From contig CM036771.1 of NCBI GenBank assembly GCA_020796225.1, positions 33,120,703 to 33,184,702 of the forward strand: a stretch of 64,000 nt of DNA. Direction: 5' to 3'. The notes beneath the pieces were generated by a model. The model searched no databases. It worked only from the letters and a program-made list of their open reading frames with translations, and was not told where the DNA came from. This DNA comes from Arion vulgaris. Taxonomy: Eukaryota; Mollusca; Gastropoda; Stylommatophora; Arionidae. The position numbers were made by a program, and so were the translations under genes. Positions 1 to 10,742 of this stretch are shown piece by piece (within the stretch, counting starts at the first letter, position 1; each line of letters begins with the position of its first letter).

Positions 1-39
1 TGATGGTCTGTTCTTGAGTGATGGTATATACTTTATTGA

Positions 40-500
40 TGGTATATTTCTTCTTCTTCTTCTTCTTCTGCTTCTTCATCTTTTAACTCCCAACGGAGCA
101 TAGGTTTTCAATAAACTTCTTCCAGCAATTCCTCTATCTTGCCATCCCTATGAATTCTTTCCACGTCTTTTCTATCATTTTAATATTAGTCTCCAGCTTT
201 CTTCTCCGGGTATTTCTAGCTCTTACTTACTCCTCTTTCCACGTGGGTTCTAAAAAAGTGCCTGTTTTGCAATCCTTTCGGTCGGTCTTCTCTATGTGTG
301 TTATTTCCATCGACATCGCATCTTTATTAGCTTTTTCTCCACTGGTATCTGCTAGCTCTTTCTCTGAGTTCCTCGTTTGTAATCTCATCACACCAGCTTA
401 GTCTCTTTATTCTACGTAAACATTCATTTATGAAGGTCTGTAGATTTCTGGTGGTTTCTTTTGTTGTCTCCATGTTGTTGATCCATAATACAACATGGGC
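40..500 (-). mobile_element. LINE 3' fragment (RT C-terminal region)
   Basis: Read on the minus strand, this gives broken peptides typical of the C-terminal end of LINE reverse transcriptases, such as INECLRRIKRLSWCDEITNE and, after frameshifts, KTWKEFIGMAR followed by LCSVGS. The expected order (tail helices, then the K-T-W-K-E segment, then an L-C-S-x-G-S end) is kept. The element finishes at about 45-75 in a (GAA)n-type tail, seen as (TTC)n on the plus strand. Several stops and frameshifts make it a dead, 5'-truncated copy. The plus-strand open frame over 150-401 is a shadow of this fragment. Confidence 0.6.
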
Positions 501-683
501 ATCACATTTTATTGAAAGATTATCAGCTTTGGTATATTCTTTATTGTTGATATATTAGTTATAAATGGCACATCATTTATTATTTTTATTCAACAATTTT
601 AGTCAAGACTAACTTCAAGCCCAACGTTTACAAACTTAGTATGTAAGGTTGTATACATAGATTGATTAAATAATTGATAGGAC

Positions 684-844
684 CAGTGGCGGCTCGTCAT
701 TAAGGGCCTGTAGGGTCGGACCCACCAAAATTAAAGTGAACGTGTATTTATTATTTTATAAATTAAAATATATCCTAACCCAGAGCCATGATTTTTCAAA
801 AATGTTTGTCTGGCCACCAACAAAATGATTACAAGCCGCCACTG
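684..844. mobile_element. hAT-type MITE, 161 bp
   Basis: The segment starts CAGTGGCGGCTCGT and ends ACAAGCCGCCACTG, a near-perfect terminal inverted repeat of about 14 bp. It is flanked by 8-bp direct repeats GATAGGAC (676-683) and GATAAGAC (845-852), 7 of 8 identical. CAGTGGCG-type ends, an 8-bp target-site duplication, short length and no coding capacity fit a non-autonomous hAT element. No autonomous partner with the same ends occurs in this window. Confidence 0.8.
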
Positions 845-852
845 GATAAGAC

Positions 853-1159
853 CATCATCATTGTATTTCGGTGGGTAACTATGCCGTCTCCTATCTCTTT
901 CTTTCATAGGGAGGTCTCCGTTGCAGTGTTCGAACTCGTTAGTTTTCAAACTACGACGAATCTGAGGCAGACAACACCGTGTGTCACAAGACAAGTACCT
1001 CAGTCCAATCGGCAATGGAAACAGAAAAGCGGGGGTCACAAAATAGACCTGGATAGGTAAGGGTCGTGAAGAACTGACCAATGTCGGGATATCTGGGACA
1101 GCCATAAAGAAAATGGCAAGAGGCCGGAGAAAGTGGAAACAATTTCTGACGTTCAATTC
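853..1159. other. Unassigned sequence
   Basis: No gene or known repeat is recognised. A minus-strand open frame of 165 codons crosses 731-1228 but runs through the MITE and into the following dispersed repeat, so it is very unlikely to be a gene. Confidence 0.4.
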
Positions 1160-1420
1160 TCCTATGCGTTGCCAATGCTCTCCTGGGGAGCACAGAATAG
1201 TAACACGGCAACCTACAAGACATTTCATAAAGGTGACTGAGGTAGGGGCCTAGGGAAGCTACCCTAGTTAATAATAAGCGTTACAGAAACCGGATGTACT
1301 GGCCTACTTGTAGGCGCATAACTTTCAAAACATACAATCGCTCTTAGGCTCAGAAACATACAAATCACAAAGAGTTGTTAACAAGTGGTTGATATGAAGA
1401 GTTCGAAGAATAATGAAATT
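1160..1420 (+). repeat. Dispersed repeat A (SINE-like), copy 1
   Basis: This is one of about nine copies in the window of a roughly 250-bp family. Diagnostic words in order are AGAATAGTAACAC, a GTAAGAGGCGAC-like block, GGAAGCTACC, GGCCTACTTGTAGGCGCATA, CAATCGCTCTTAGGCTCAGA and AACAAGTGGTTGATATG. Better copies end in a GAAGAAGAAGA tail. The purine tail and dispersed fixed-length copies suggest a retroposed short element, but no tRNA A/B boxes are seen. The parent RNA is not recognised. Confidence 0.65.
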
Positions 1421-1604
1421 AAATGCCCCATGACAAGTTATGAGGAATAAGTCACGTCATACTAAAGGCTGGCTGTGAAGCAATACCTAGAGGGTTTCAT
1501 AAATAATATCAGCTTTATTGGAATAGGAAACTACGGACACTGTAGAAGGATGTGGACACATCTCGATTGTAATTACTTCCAGCACATGATACGAACAATG
1601 GATT

Positions 1605-1740
1605 TTTTAGAAAGGTAAAAATAGACCACAATGTTCAGAAAGCAATGACAAACTACTGAACGTATATGTGGTGCCTAGAAACATCAACTATTTGCTTACT
1701 GTGGTTAATGACGACGTCCTGTAAAGGCTATGCAACGATT
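1605..1740 (+). repeat. tRNA-SINE I, 3' part only
   Basis: This matches the body of the tRNA-derived SINE at 10,743-10,975: AAAAATAGACCACAATG, AGAAAGCAATGACAAACTAC, GGTGCCTAGAAA and a final GACGTCCT block. The tRNA-like head is missing, so the copy is 5'-truncated. Confidence 0.65.
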
Positions 1741-1949
1741 ACAATTTTTATTCATGACAAGAGCATCATAATTAATCAGAAAAAATAAGTATATATTATA
1801 AAGGGAGACAATGAATGCAAGGCGGAGAAACTGGGAAGGAAAAAACAGAGTACATGAACTTTGACTGCGATATTGAGAAACTGTAACAGCTGTTAAGATA
1901 TCTCAGTAAATATTTTAAATGACAAAACATAAAGTATACTTCTGCCCAT

Positions 1950-2205
1950 GTGTTGCCGTGGCCCACGTTGCGAGCAAAGAATAGTAACACTGCGACCTAT
2001 AAGGCATGTTGTAGGAGGCGACTGTGATAAGGGCTTTTGGAAGCTACCTAGTAAATAAAAAAGCGTTGAAGAAATCAAATGTTCTGGCCTACTTGTAGGT
2101 GCTTAACTGGCACAACGTGCAATCGCTCTTAGGCTCAGATTACATACAAACCCCACAGAGTGGTTAACAAGTGGTCGATATGGAGCGTCCGAAAAAGAAA
2201 AAGAA
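1950..2205 (+). repeat. Dispersed repeat A, copy 2
   Basis: It has the same ordered blocks as copy 1 and a better 3' end: AGTGGTCGATATGGAGCGTC followed by a purine-rich GAAAAAGAAAAAGAAA tail. The 5' end includes a TGTTGCCGTGGCCCACG-like segment also seen at 31,930 and 51,350. Confidence 0.7.
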
Positions 2206-3085
2206 ATCTGCTAGACATGTTGACACTGTCAGAGAACCTTTTAGTCTGCAATGTCCGGTATGTAGGAGAAATATATTGATTTTTGTTTGTTTTGTTCAAG
2301 TCATTGAGAAAGTCACTTACATAATCATATCCAGTGTTTATTTTACAGTCTATTGTCGATTTTTTGTTTTATTAGGGTTTTGACCTCTGATTATGTAAGT
2401 GTCTAACATTGTCTGTACATGTTTGCAAATCTGACCTATGAGAGAGAGAGAGACATTCCGAAATACAGTTTAAGTTCTGCTCAGGATACACTATATGATG
2501 ATTATTATGATGATGATGATAAATAAGGTATCGAAACTCTTTGCAAGAAAATCTCTTTTAATACTTTTTCATTGCTTGGGAATGAAGATAATACAGATTT
2601 ATTTCCATTAATTGTTTTCTCTATTATATTTCCTTCTAGTTTCAAAATGTCATGGAGAGATGAAGAAACCGCTGAAAGTGGCATAAAATTCTTGTGTTCG
2701 TGCAAGCAGAAAAGATGGAGTACGGGCTGTAACGTAAACTCGATCGCCTCTTTTCAGTCTTAAGTTGATGCTATTTGCTGAAACAAAAGGAAACACATAA
2801 TATATTATGAACTTGCTATTGTAGATGATACATGTTGCTATCTACATACAATCACTTAACCACTTTAGTCTTCTAAACCGATCTACTCGCTCGCAGTATT
2901 TTCTGAGAGATAAATGTAATATATTTGCTTATTATCATTCTAATTCACATTGTATCTCTCATTCAACTTGACGTTTTCGAATGTTTTCTGATTCATTGCC
3001 GCCTATCACAAGCGATAACAACAACAGCCTCAAACGTGTTTTGATGCACCTCTCTGGTGTGTGCGGATATCACTGTAAATTATAA
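2206..3085. other. Unassigned intergenic sequence with short microsatellites
   Basis: No coding or known repeat signal is found apart from a (GA)n run near 2,440-2,452 and a (GATGAT)n run near 2,496-2,522. Short open frames on both strands show no family motif. Confidence 0.45.
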
Positions 3086-3415
3086 TCCTCGAACATAATC
3101 CCCTACCAAAGTTGGGGCATACATGATCAATGTTCTCGAAGACAATCCCCTACCAAAGTTGGGGCATACATGATCAATGTTCTCGAAGACAATCCCCTAC
3201 AAAGTTGGGCCATACATGATCAATGTTCTCGAAGACAATCCCCTACCAAAGTTGGGCCATACATGATCAAGGTTTTCGATAACAATCCTCTACCAACGTT
3301 GGGCCATACATGATCAAGGTTTTCGATAACAATCCTCTACCAACGTTGGGGCATACATGATCAAGGTTTTCGATAACAATCCTCTACCAACGTTGGGGCA
3401 TACATGATCAAGGTT
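3086..3415. repeat. 47-bp minisatellite, about 7 copies
   Basis: Tandem units read approximately CTCGAAGACAATCCCCTACC then AAAGTTGGGGCATACATGAT then CAATGTT. Early units carry CTCGAAGACAATCCCC and the last three carry TTCGATAACAATCCTC, so the array shows blockwise spread of two variants. It abuts a LINE fragment downstream. Confidence 0.85.
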
Positions 3416-3489
3416 AGACATGTGGGTATTATGTGTTATTTCTTTTCGCGCAGCCCGCTTTCTCAGCGCGTTAACGACACTTAGATTCG

Positions 3490-3997
3490 CACAGATGCAA
3501 CAAAGCAAATCAAATGATAGGACAAATGGCGCCAATTTTAAGATGCAAACACGTCACCATGAACACAAAAGAGCAATGTTCAACACAATCTTTCTCCCAC
3601 ATTATGTTACCAGTGCCAAACCTGGACGCTGACAACACACGATAGAAGAAAACTAGTCACAACAGAGATGAAGTGTGTACGCAGAATGCTGGGTGTAACA
3701 AGAAGAGACCGGTTGAAAATGAAGACATCTGGAAAAAGTGGGTAAACATCAGTACTAGACTTCATCAAGAAACAACAAATTAAATGGTTCGGCCATGTAA
3801 GCAGATTACCATCAGACAGTGCACCCCAAGAGCAATGCTGCTCCGATACAATGGGTACAAAGCAAAAGGCGGCCACGCAAAAGATGGACCTCAGAGGTAA
3901 CAGAGGCGACGAAAGAGACTATTTACTAAGCGCATACTAGGGCCCGTTTTAGAAATCTCTTCCTGACCTGACACTGTGAGGCATACAGGATTCGAGA
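3490..3997 (+). mobile_element. LINE 3' fragment (family L4)
   Basis: From ACAGATGCAACAAAGCAAAT onward this matches the 3' part of the larger element at 44,590-45,925. Shared blocks include GGACAAATGGCGCCAATTTT, the segment coding CYQCQTWT-like residues, and the IKWFGHVSRLP-like motif of a LINE RT C-terminus near 3,780. It ends in a GAAAGAAAGAAAGAGAG tail around 3,995. Frameshifts and stops make it a 5'-truncated dead copy. Confidence 0.7.
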
Positions 3998-4289
3998 AAG
4001 AAAGAAAGAGAGCTCCTTTTGTGTTATGTGACGCAACATTAGGTGATCATGCATAAGGAATTCCTTATACTTTTGGCTATATCGTAACATTTCAGAGACA
4101 CTTTATATGTGTCTTTAAAGTGTTTGTTTTTGTGTCCACCATCCGCTCGTCTGTCCTCTTTAAGATCATCATATATCAACTGTCTTTTGATTACACTGCA
4201 TACATTTAGTTACTAAGTTCTCTATTTGCAAAGATATTTTTTAGAATTGATTTGATTCATGATACTGTGAACATGTTTATGATTATCTT

Positions 4290-4985
4290 CTTTAACCCAT
4301 CCCATACCATGTTATGTTATGTTATGCGATCGACGTGATGGTACATTTGACATTTTCATACTTGTTCAGTCTCCGCAGCAGAAAATGTCCAAAAGTAAAT
4401 CTGACTTTGATAAGTTGAGTATTATGTTTTCTCTCTCTACAACAAATACCTGTGGACGTCGGTAGCTTAAGCAGTATTGAGCTCAATCACACCCCAAGTG
4501 TACCTGGTTCAAACTCCACCGCAGTTTTGAAGCGAATTTGTTAGCGTGGATTGTTACGAACATTACAAAAAAAAAACGGAACTCACCGTTCAGAAACCAA
4601 TGGCAAACTACTGAACATGTAAGTGGTGCCTAAAGAGACTCGAAGACTCGTTGAATGTTGTTGATGGCAAAGTAATGTATAAGATATACAATGTATTTCA
4701 TTTTTCACCGCAAAGACCACATTGCATAACATGTCCAGACTTAAATAGTAATTCTCACAATCATTCCAATATCTCAGACTTCCACATATCACATAAATGA
4801 GTTCATAATGCATGGATTACATCAGCTTTGTCCATACTTCTGTCAGCATAAGTTAGAATATTATTTACAAACCAGTCAGCACATTCGTTGCCCCGCACTC
4901 CAGCATATCCAGTTGTGTACAGCAATGTTCTCTTTCCATATTATGATCGCTTCATTCTGACCACAACTGTTTCCTAATCATCATC
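4290..4985 (-). mobile_element. RNase-H LINE (family L3) 3' fragment, split by a SINE
   Basis: Two pieces, 4,290-4,445 and 4,691-4,985, match 58,820-59,190 on the same strand in the same order: a (ATGTT)n stretch with GCGATCGACGTGA, then the block specifying a C-terminal cysteine-rich CRLRGRE-like segment, then a piece of the RNase H end (CTGGAGTGCGGGGC on the minus strand). The match is interrupted exactly by the SINE at 4,446-4,690, so the SINE inserted after the LINE. Non-functional. Confidence 0.6.
4446..4690 (+). repeat. tRNA-SINE I, nested inside a LINE fragment
   Basis: The head GTCGGTAGCTTAAGCAGTA is an A-box-like match and TGGTTCAAACTCC is a B-box-like match (consensus GGTTCRANNCC) about 45 bp later, as in tRNA-derived RNA polymerase III promoters. 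The body matches 10,810-10,975 (TTCAGAAACCAATGGCAAAC, GTGGTGCCTA). Position inside an otherwise colinear LINE fragment supports retroposition. Confidence 0.75.
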
Positions 4986-4999
4986 ATCATCATCATCAA

Positions 5000-5480
5000 A
5001 TAGCGTGGCATGAGCAGAACTTTGCTACGCTAACAGTCCTCCGCAACCTTTCTCTCTCAGATGCCTCTGCAACCATCATGTTCAAACCATCCGTTACATC
5101 CTAAATCCATCTTCTCCGTGGTCTTCCTCTTCTTTTCTTTTCCGGTATGCCTCTTTCCATGACGGATGGTTTTCTCCAGACCTTACGTGTATTTTTAAAT
5201 GCCCAAAATATCGTTATTTTCACTTTCCTTTTTGGTATCAATAATCAGTTTTCTTTGATTTATTATGAGTTCTTCCTGGATAGATCTATTTCTTCTCTTC
5301 TCTGTCCATGATATACGGAGGACCCTTCTGCAAAACGTATAATCAAAAGCACATATATGTTTTCCACTGCTTTATTAAATGTCAATGCTTCACACCCATA
5401 CGTTGCCACTGGGAATATGCATCCTCTTAGCATTCTGAACTTTGATTTCCTATTAGTTCCGTTCCATATTGTTTTTAGTG
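5000..5480 (-). mobile_element. LINE 3' fragment (family L7)
   Basis: The minus strand encodes pieces of a LINE RT C-terminal half, for example KSKFRMLRGCIFPVATYGCE (tail of the RT domain), then FDYTFCRRVLRISWTEKRRN, then frames rich in KKRKTTEK. The Y-G-C-E and R-R-x-L-R-I-x-W motifs are standard in these proteins. Frameshifts occur and the 5' end is lost near 5,480. The same 5' junction recurs, inverted, at the right edge of the window, so this copy predates the inverted duplication. Confidence 0.65.
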
Positions 5481-5689
5481 GTTTCTTAAAACCATAATTT
5501 TAATCGTACAATCATTTGTATTTATAATGCTTACAATAGGTATCGCATTAATAAACACCATTTAATATACTATTTTAGTCAATAGACTTATTTACTATTT
5601 CTAAGTGTGGAAAGAAAACTAGAATCGTTTAATACAAAGAGATATACAGTAATCCATGTTAAAAACCACTATAATGGTTTGTGGTGCGA

Positions 5690-5815
5690 TTGATTCTCGT
5701 TTGTACGTCACTATAGTGATCAATTGTATAGACTGAGTTAATATTTGCATTTAGTTGTTTAATTTACCCAATGACAAATACTGAAATATTTGAAGCGCAT
5801 AGCATTTTTTAATTG
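5690..5815 (+). repeat. Dispersed repeat B
   Basis: TCTCGTTTGTACGTCACTAT, TTAATATTTGCATTTAG and GACAAATACTGAAATATTTG recur at 39,225-39,344 (plus) and, through the inverted duplication, at 63,640-63,765 (minus). Origin not recognised. Confidence 0.6.
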
Positions 5816-5857
5816 AAAGAAAACTGTAGCTTCTGATATAAATAAGAATGAATAAAA

Positions 5858-6305
5858 ATAAGGTACTTGAGAAATAAAATTAAGGTACTTTAGAAATAAA
5901 AATAAGGTACTTTAGAGAAATAAAAAATAAGTACTTTAGAGAAATAAAATTAAGGTATTTTGTAGAAAAAAATTAATGTACTTTAGAAATAAAATTAAGG
6001 TACTTTAGAGAAATAAAATTAAGGTACTTTGTAGAAATAAAATTAAGGTACTTTAGAGAAATAAAATTAAGGTACTTTGTAGAAATAAAATTAAGGTACT
6101 TTGTAGAAATAAAATTAAGGTACTTTGTAGAAATAAAATTAAGGTACTTTGTAGAAATAAAATTAAGGTACTTTGGAGAAATAAAATTAAGGTACTTTAG
6201 AGAAATAAAAATAAGGTACTTTAGAGAAATAAAATTAAGGTAATTTGGAGAAATAAAATTAAGGTAATTTGGAGAAATAAAATGAAGGTACTTTGGAGAA
6301 ATAAA
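5858..6305. repeat. 24-bp minisatellite, about 19 copies (left arm)
   Basis: Tandem units of GAAATAAAATTAAGGTACTT plus a short TAGA or TGTA spacer. The array is mirrored at 63,085-63,590 with a different order of variants, so the two arrays evolved separately after the duplication. Confidence 0.9.
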
Positions 6306-6307
6306 AA

Positions 6308-6535
6308 CACGAAAGGTTGGAAAATACCGTTATGAAAAGAGGCAGTCTGACAAAGAGGAAAAAATCAAGACCACGGAGACTATGAAATCATGATGTGACT
6401 TGATTTGAGCATGAGGTAGGACACATGAGGTACTACAGAGGTAGAACATGTTGCCCATGATAGAAAAATAATCAGAAGAAATGTTAAGGTGGCAAAGTTA
6501 TAGTCAGAACAAGCTACTAGATGATGATGAGACTA
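6308..6535 (+). mobile_element. LINE 3' end fragment (family L5)
   Basis: AAGGTTGGAAAATACCGTTA, the arginine-rich frame, CATGATGTGACTTGA and the end GCAAAGTTATAGTCAGAACA parallel better-preserved copies at 31,150-31,345 and 40,785-40,955, where the frame encodes the RR-W-x-D segment found at the C-terminus of LINE RTs. Multiple stops. Mirrored in the right arm at 62,870-63,085. Confidence 0.55.
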
Positions 6536-6724
6536 GGACCGTGCCGTGCTATGATACAGAGAGGCGATCGCGTCAGGCAGTATTGTAAGGAGGAGGGGGG
6601 CACATACAGTAAAATCAAAATTACAATTGAAGGTTATTTAAGGGCGGCATTTCAAAGATTTGCATCATACTGAGAAAATATACCCCACGAGCCTGTATGA
6701 GACTTCGATATTCTCACAACCTAC

Positions 6725-6853
6725 CTGCACTGACAGCAGAATTTGGTACATTTCCATAAATGCTAATCCGATAATCCTCGTTGTGATACAGATCAAGCAA
6801 TATCACGTTGCTGGTGTAAACTAAAGCACTAATTTGGAAATTGTGAAGTCCTC
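6725..6853 (-). pseudogene. C1q-like domain exon (internal), left-arm copy
   Basis: Read on the minus strand, a TTTTTCTAG acceptor precedes 129 bp ending at a GTAGGT donor. The frame encodes GGLHNFQISALVYTSNVILL followed by DLYHNEDYRISIYGNVPNSA and VSAG. This fits the middle of a C1q jelly-roll domain: the G-L-x-x-F strand that normally follows the TAP(K/V) motif, then an L-Y-x-N-x-x-x-x-x-I-Y-G-like strand. The right-arm copy at 62,499 has GGAGGA directly after AG, whereas here one G is missing, so joining to a phase-0 exon ending ...TAPK would shift frame. That may be an assembly error or a mutation. No flanking C1q exons are recognised on this strand. Function, if any, would be as a secreted lectin-like immune protein; this copy alone is probably an orphan exon. 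Confidence 0.55.
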
Positions 6854-7064
6854 CTAGAAAAATAGATTCAAATGTGAAAATGTTTGCATGTTTCTTTGAG
6901 AATAACACAATATCCTTGATAATATTGCAAACTAAATGAAAGAACAATGTTAAATATGACATGGAAGAGATCTGACAACATGTATACAACATTTTCTCTT
7001 CATCAAACTAACATTGAATGAAGCATATATTCAGTATATATATATATGGAACTGCAGTAAAACT

Positions 7065-7190
7065 ATTTGATTGGCAAAACACGTAATTACAAAGTACTGT
7101 AGTTTTACAAATTACAAAAACAATGACAAAATACAGCAACGTTTCGACCAATAAGGCCTTTATCAAAGCAAACGAACAAACAGGAGTGAC
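7065..7190 (-). repeat. Foldback-family repeat C, single arm
   Basis: It contains ACACGTAATTACAAAGTACT, GTAGTTTTACAAATTAC, AGCAACGTTTCGACC and AAGGCCTTTATCAAAGC, the minus-strand form of a sequence also at 38,233-38,345 (minus), 38,470-38,605 (plus), 41,955-42,108 (plus) and 47,375-47,462 (plus). Here only one arm is recognised; 7,191-7,473 holds nothing else recognisable. Confidence 0.6.
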
Positions 7191-7481
7191 AAATTAAAAT
7201 GAAACACAAATGGACGACCAAATACAAACGTATCTAATGAAAATCTGGAACAAAAACGAATAACGAAATAAATGTAACACAAAAACACACATAAAACTAG
7301 AAATAGAACGGAAAAGAAACAATGAAACATCTAGTAAGTATATAACTTGAATACATGCAAGCATATACCCATATAGATTACAAAGCATGGGAAGAGAAAG
7401 TACTAAGAAGCATAAGAATGTAATACGTTGAGCCGCGTGGTCGTAAGGTACCATACAAAAAAATCAACCGATTCTCTAGAG

Positions 7482-10389
7482 CGGGGTGGAAAACTACTTG
7501 CAGCCGCATGCGGCCCGCCATTGGATATTTTGCGGCCCTCAAACACATTTTAAAATAAACTAACGATCGTCACAAATGATTTTTCCCATTAATATTACGC
7601 TGAAATTCATTGGAATTTTAATTCGATTTTCTTATGTATTAAATATGCAATATTTTTTTTCCAATTTGGCGTCATTTAAACATTAATATTGATATATATA
7701 TATCGTCAATGAAATTTGACTACGTTTAATATGAGCGTTTAATATTGAGTAATTTACTATACTAGAATTGACGTGATTTGATTGGCTGAATGTTTCTCAA
7801 TGATTATAAGTACTTGGACGATATAATTTTATAAAGGTTGGAAATTGCCTTTCAAATTATAATTAGTTTTAATTTTTAAGCATTGTGTCGGGATGTATGT
7901 TTAGTTTATATTAAAAGATGTTTCCATAAAATAGAATATCGTTAAAAGCTGTTATAATTAATAATGCCTCCTTACAACAATAATGTATCGTCAGAAATAA
8001 ACCTCCCCTCATATCCTACGAATGAAATGCTCAAATACTTGATTTGCAATCATTTAAACTGCGCAGTGCCTGAGAATTTCGGTGTGTTTAATAACTATCA
8101 CGTTTGTAGTTTCCATTCATAAATTTCCGTATTTATATTGCAACCGAGTTTTCTAAATCTAAATAATTATATTCCGCTTTGGAGCACATTTTTTAGTTAA
8201 TTTTGAAACATTTTAAGACATTTTTATTATAATGAGTGCATCCAAAAAAACGTAAGATTGAAGACGAGTGTCGGGTTTTCAAAGACGAATGGATTACCGA
8301 ATATTGTTTATGCAGTTGGCAATAAATCTGTTTGCTTGCTGTGTCACGAATCAGTATGTTTTTAAAGATTATAACTTAAAAAGACATTACCAGACAAAAC
8401 ATCACAATTTCGGACACAATCTAACATCTGAAGAAAGGAAAAGAAAATGCATGGAGTTGGTAAAAAGTGTAAAGAAATAACAAACTGTGTTTACAAAACA
8501 GTATTCTATTCAAGATGCTGCAACAGAGGACAGTTTGGTGTTGTCACACAAAATTGTGAAATACAACAAGCCTTTTTCCCTGATGGTGAATTTATTAAGG
8601 AATGTTTACTAGATGAAACAAACATTCTATGTCCAGAACAAAACAACAAATTTGACAGTATTACATTATCCAGAAGAACTGTTGTCAGACGTGTTGAAAA
8701 GATAAGTGAAGATTTGACCCTTCAACTTCAAGATGCAAGTAAGCATTTTTTGTGGTACTCTCTTGTATTGGACGAGAGTACTGATGTACAGGATACTGCA
8801 CAATTATTAGTTTTTATACGGGGAATAAACAATTCTTTTAAACTCTTTGAAGAGTTACTGAGTGTTGAGTCGATCAAAGACATTATCACTGGCCTCGATA
8901 TATTCAATGCTGTTAGTGGCTGTATTGAAAGAGCTGGGTTAATGTGGAACAAGATGGCCAGTATTACAACTGATGGTGCTCGTGCTTTAACTGGATAAAA
9001 CATAGGACTGATAAAGCTGATCAATGATAGGATTAAGTCAGAATATCCTGAACACGTAATATTACCACTTCACTGTGTGATTCATCAGTAAAGTTTGTGT
9101 AAATCTGTTTTAAAAATTAAGCATGTTATTGACCCAGTTGTCAGTGTCATAAACCTCATCAGATCAAGAGGACTCAATCACAGGCAGTTCAGAGCATTAC
9201 TAGACGATCTAGAAACTGAACATTCTGATGTCCTGTACCATAGTACAGTTTGATGGTTGAGTCTTGGAAAGGTTTTAAGGAGAGTATGGGATCTTAAAGA
9301 AAAAATAGTAATGTTTCTAGAGATGAAAGGCATAGAATGTGACTTTAATACTAACATTGTTAATGCAGAGTGGAAGCTTGACTTTATATTTGCCATTGAA
9401 TAATGGAAAAGTTAAATGAACTGAATGTTAAACTTCAAGGCAATGGTTTGTTTGCACATGAAATGTATGTTCATGTAAAATCATTTCAACTAACTCTACT
9501 GTTTTCAGACAAGCAAGTGAAAACATGTTTTGTCACTTCCTTTGCTGAAACGAGAAACTATTTCTGATGAGATGAGTAAAAAATTCAAAGCTCAGTTAGA
9601 TGTATTGGTTGAAGAATTTGGAAGAAGATTCCAAGATTTCCAGAACTTGGAGCAGCACTTCAATGTTATCAATTCTCCTCTCAGTGCAGAAGCTGGTAAA
9701 GCCCCAGTGCACATAAATTGGAGTTGCTTGAATTACAAGCCAATTATTATCTGAAGGAAAAATTTAAGTCTGAATGTTTGTTGGATTTCTATGGTTCTTT
9801 GCCTGAACAATCATTCCCAAACTTAAAAACTTTGCAGCTAAATTTTTGTATTATTTGGATCTACATATATTTGTGAACAAGCATTTTCTTGTTAAAATCA
9901 ACAAATCTAAGAATAGGTCTTTATTATCTGATTGCAACTTAAATGCAGTCATGCAAATTTCTACAAGTAAACTTGTTCCAGATTTCAAAGGAATTATAAA
10001 ATCTTACAAGCAATTACATACATCTCATTAGAAATCAGCAATAAATAAAATTGTGACTGTATGTGTATGGCGTTTTTTAAATCTTCATTAAAACTATTGA
10101 TATGAACCCATATTGTAACTGTATGCAACATAATATTTTGCAAATATTGTTAAAACATTTGCAAAACTTTTATCCATATTAGAAAATATACTGTTATAGT
10201 GTAAGTCTGTTAGAAATATAATTTATTTCAGAAGTTATCTACATTATGTAAAACTACCTTTGTTTACAATAAAAAAATTTAATTGATTACTTACTAGAAT
10301 TAAACAAAATATACATAATATTATATGTGGCCTCCCAAAAGCTTTACAAATTTTTAATGTGGCCCTCTGACAAAAAGTTTGCCACCCTG
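7482..10389 (+). mobile_element. hAT transposon, 2.9 kb, with TIRs and 8-bp TSD
   Basis: The left end CGGGGTGGAAAAC is matched by the reverse complement of the right end GTTTGCCACCCTG (CAGGGTGGCAAAC). Flanking 8-bp direct repeats are CTCTAGAG (7,474-7,481) and CTCTAGGG (10,390-10,397). TIRs of the CAGGG-TGGCAAAC type, an 8-bp TSD and an internal transposase of the GTF2IRD2/ZBED-like (Charlie-related) group identify a hAT element. Subterminal regions share GCGGCCCGCC and GTGGCCTCCC-type words. It lies within the left arm and has no counterpart in the right arm, whose homology breaks at this point. Confidence 0.88.
8232..10031 (+). pseudogene. hAT transposase (GTF2IRD2/ZBED-like), disrupted
   Basis: The likely start is ATG at 8,232, followed by lysine-rich residues and the frame EDECRVFKDEW. 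A BED-type zinc-finger remnant follows (FKDYNLKRHYQTKHHNFG near 8,350-8,410), then FIKECLLDETNILCPEQNNK, the conserved FLWYSLVLDESTDVQDTAQL near 8,745-8,805, and ITTDGARALTG at 8,965-8,995. After a stop the frame resumes with PLHCVIHQ, INLIRSRGLNHRQFRALLDD and, at 9,846-10,031, a hATC dimerisation-like end (FVNKHFLVKINKSKNRSLLS). The catalytic D-D-E acidic positions of hAT enzymes lie in such blocks, but stops after ...RALTG, after ...CVIHQ and near 9,255, plus frameshifts near 8,300 and 8,470, break the enzyme. About 600 residues would be usual. It could have supplied domesticated host genes elsewhere; here it is dead. Confidence 0.85.
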
Positions 10390-10742
10390 CTCTAGGGGAC
10401 AATTCAGCACAAGTGAAAGTCGGGACTCCCGTGGAATCAATCGTTTCATTTTGTATCCGCTATTTCCATTAGCGTATGCACACACAATTTATTTTCTTTG
10501 ATAGAAGTAGACGGTATCATTTGTTCACTATCTCACTTTGCTTTTTAAAATAAGAATAGGATATCATCTTGCAAAAATCTACGCCTATTTTGGTGTAATA
10601 CTGTAAATTCTAAATTGTGATTATCATGTTGTTGTATTTATGCAAAATTGTATAACGAAAAATGCTGTGTGCATCAATCAAGCTACCTACCAATTAGTTA
10701 AACATGAATTCGTGAGGTCGTGAGATATATAAGACTGCCGGG

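Larger units (their letters stand above)
5440..7030. repeat. Left arm of large inverted duplication, outer block
   Basis: This block is the reverse complement of about 62,320-64,000. Landmarks in mirrored order are a LINE 5' junction (GTTTTTAGTGGTTTCTTA), a word at 5,690-5,815 (ACTATAGTGATCAATTGTAT), the 24-bp minisatellite, an L5 LINE fragment, the C1q-like exon and the ATGCTTCATTCAAT border near 7,020. By eye, identity outside the minisatellite is high with scattered indels. Confidence 0.85.

Noticed and set aside
731..1228. 165-codon minus-strand frame
   Set aside because: It crosses the MITE boundary and repeat A and has no recognisable domain.
3086..3415. CRISPR or satellite centromere repeat
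   Set aside because: 47-bp units without spacers, only about seven copies; an ordinary minisatellite.
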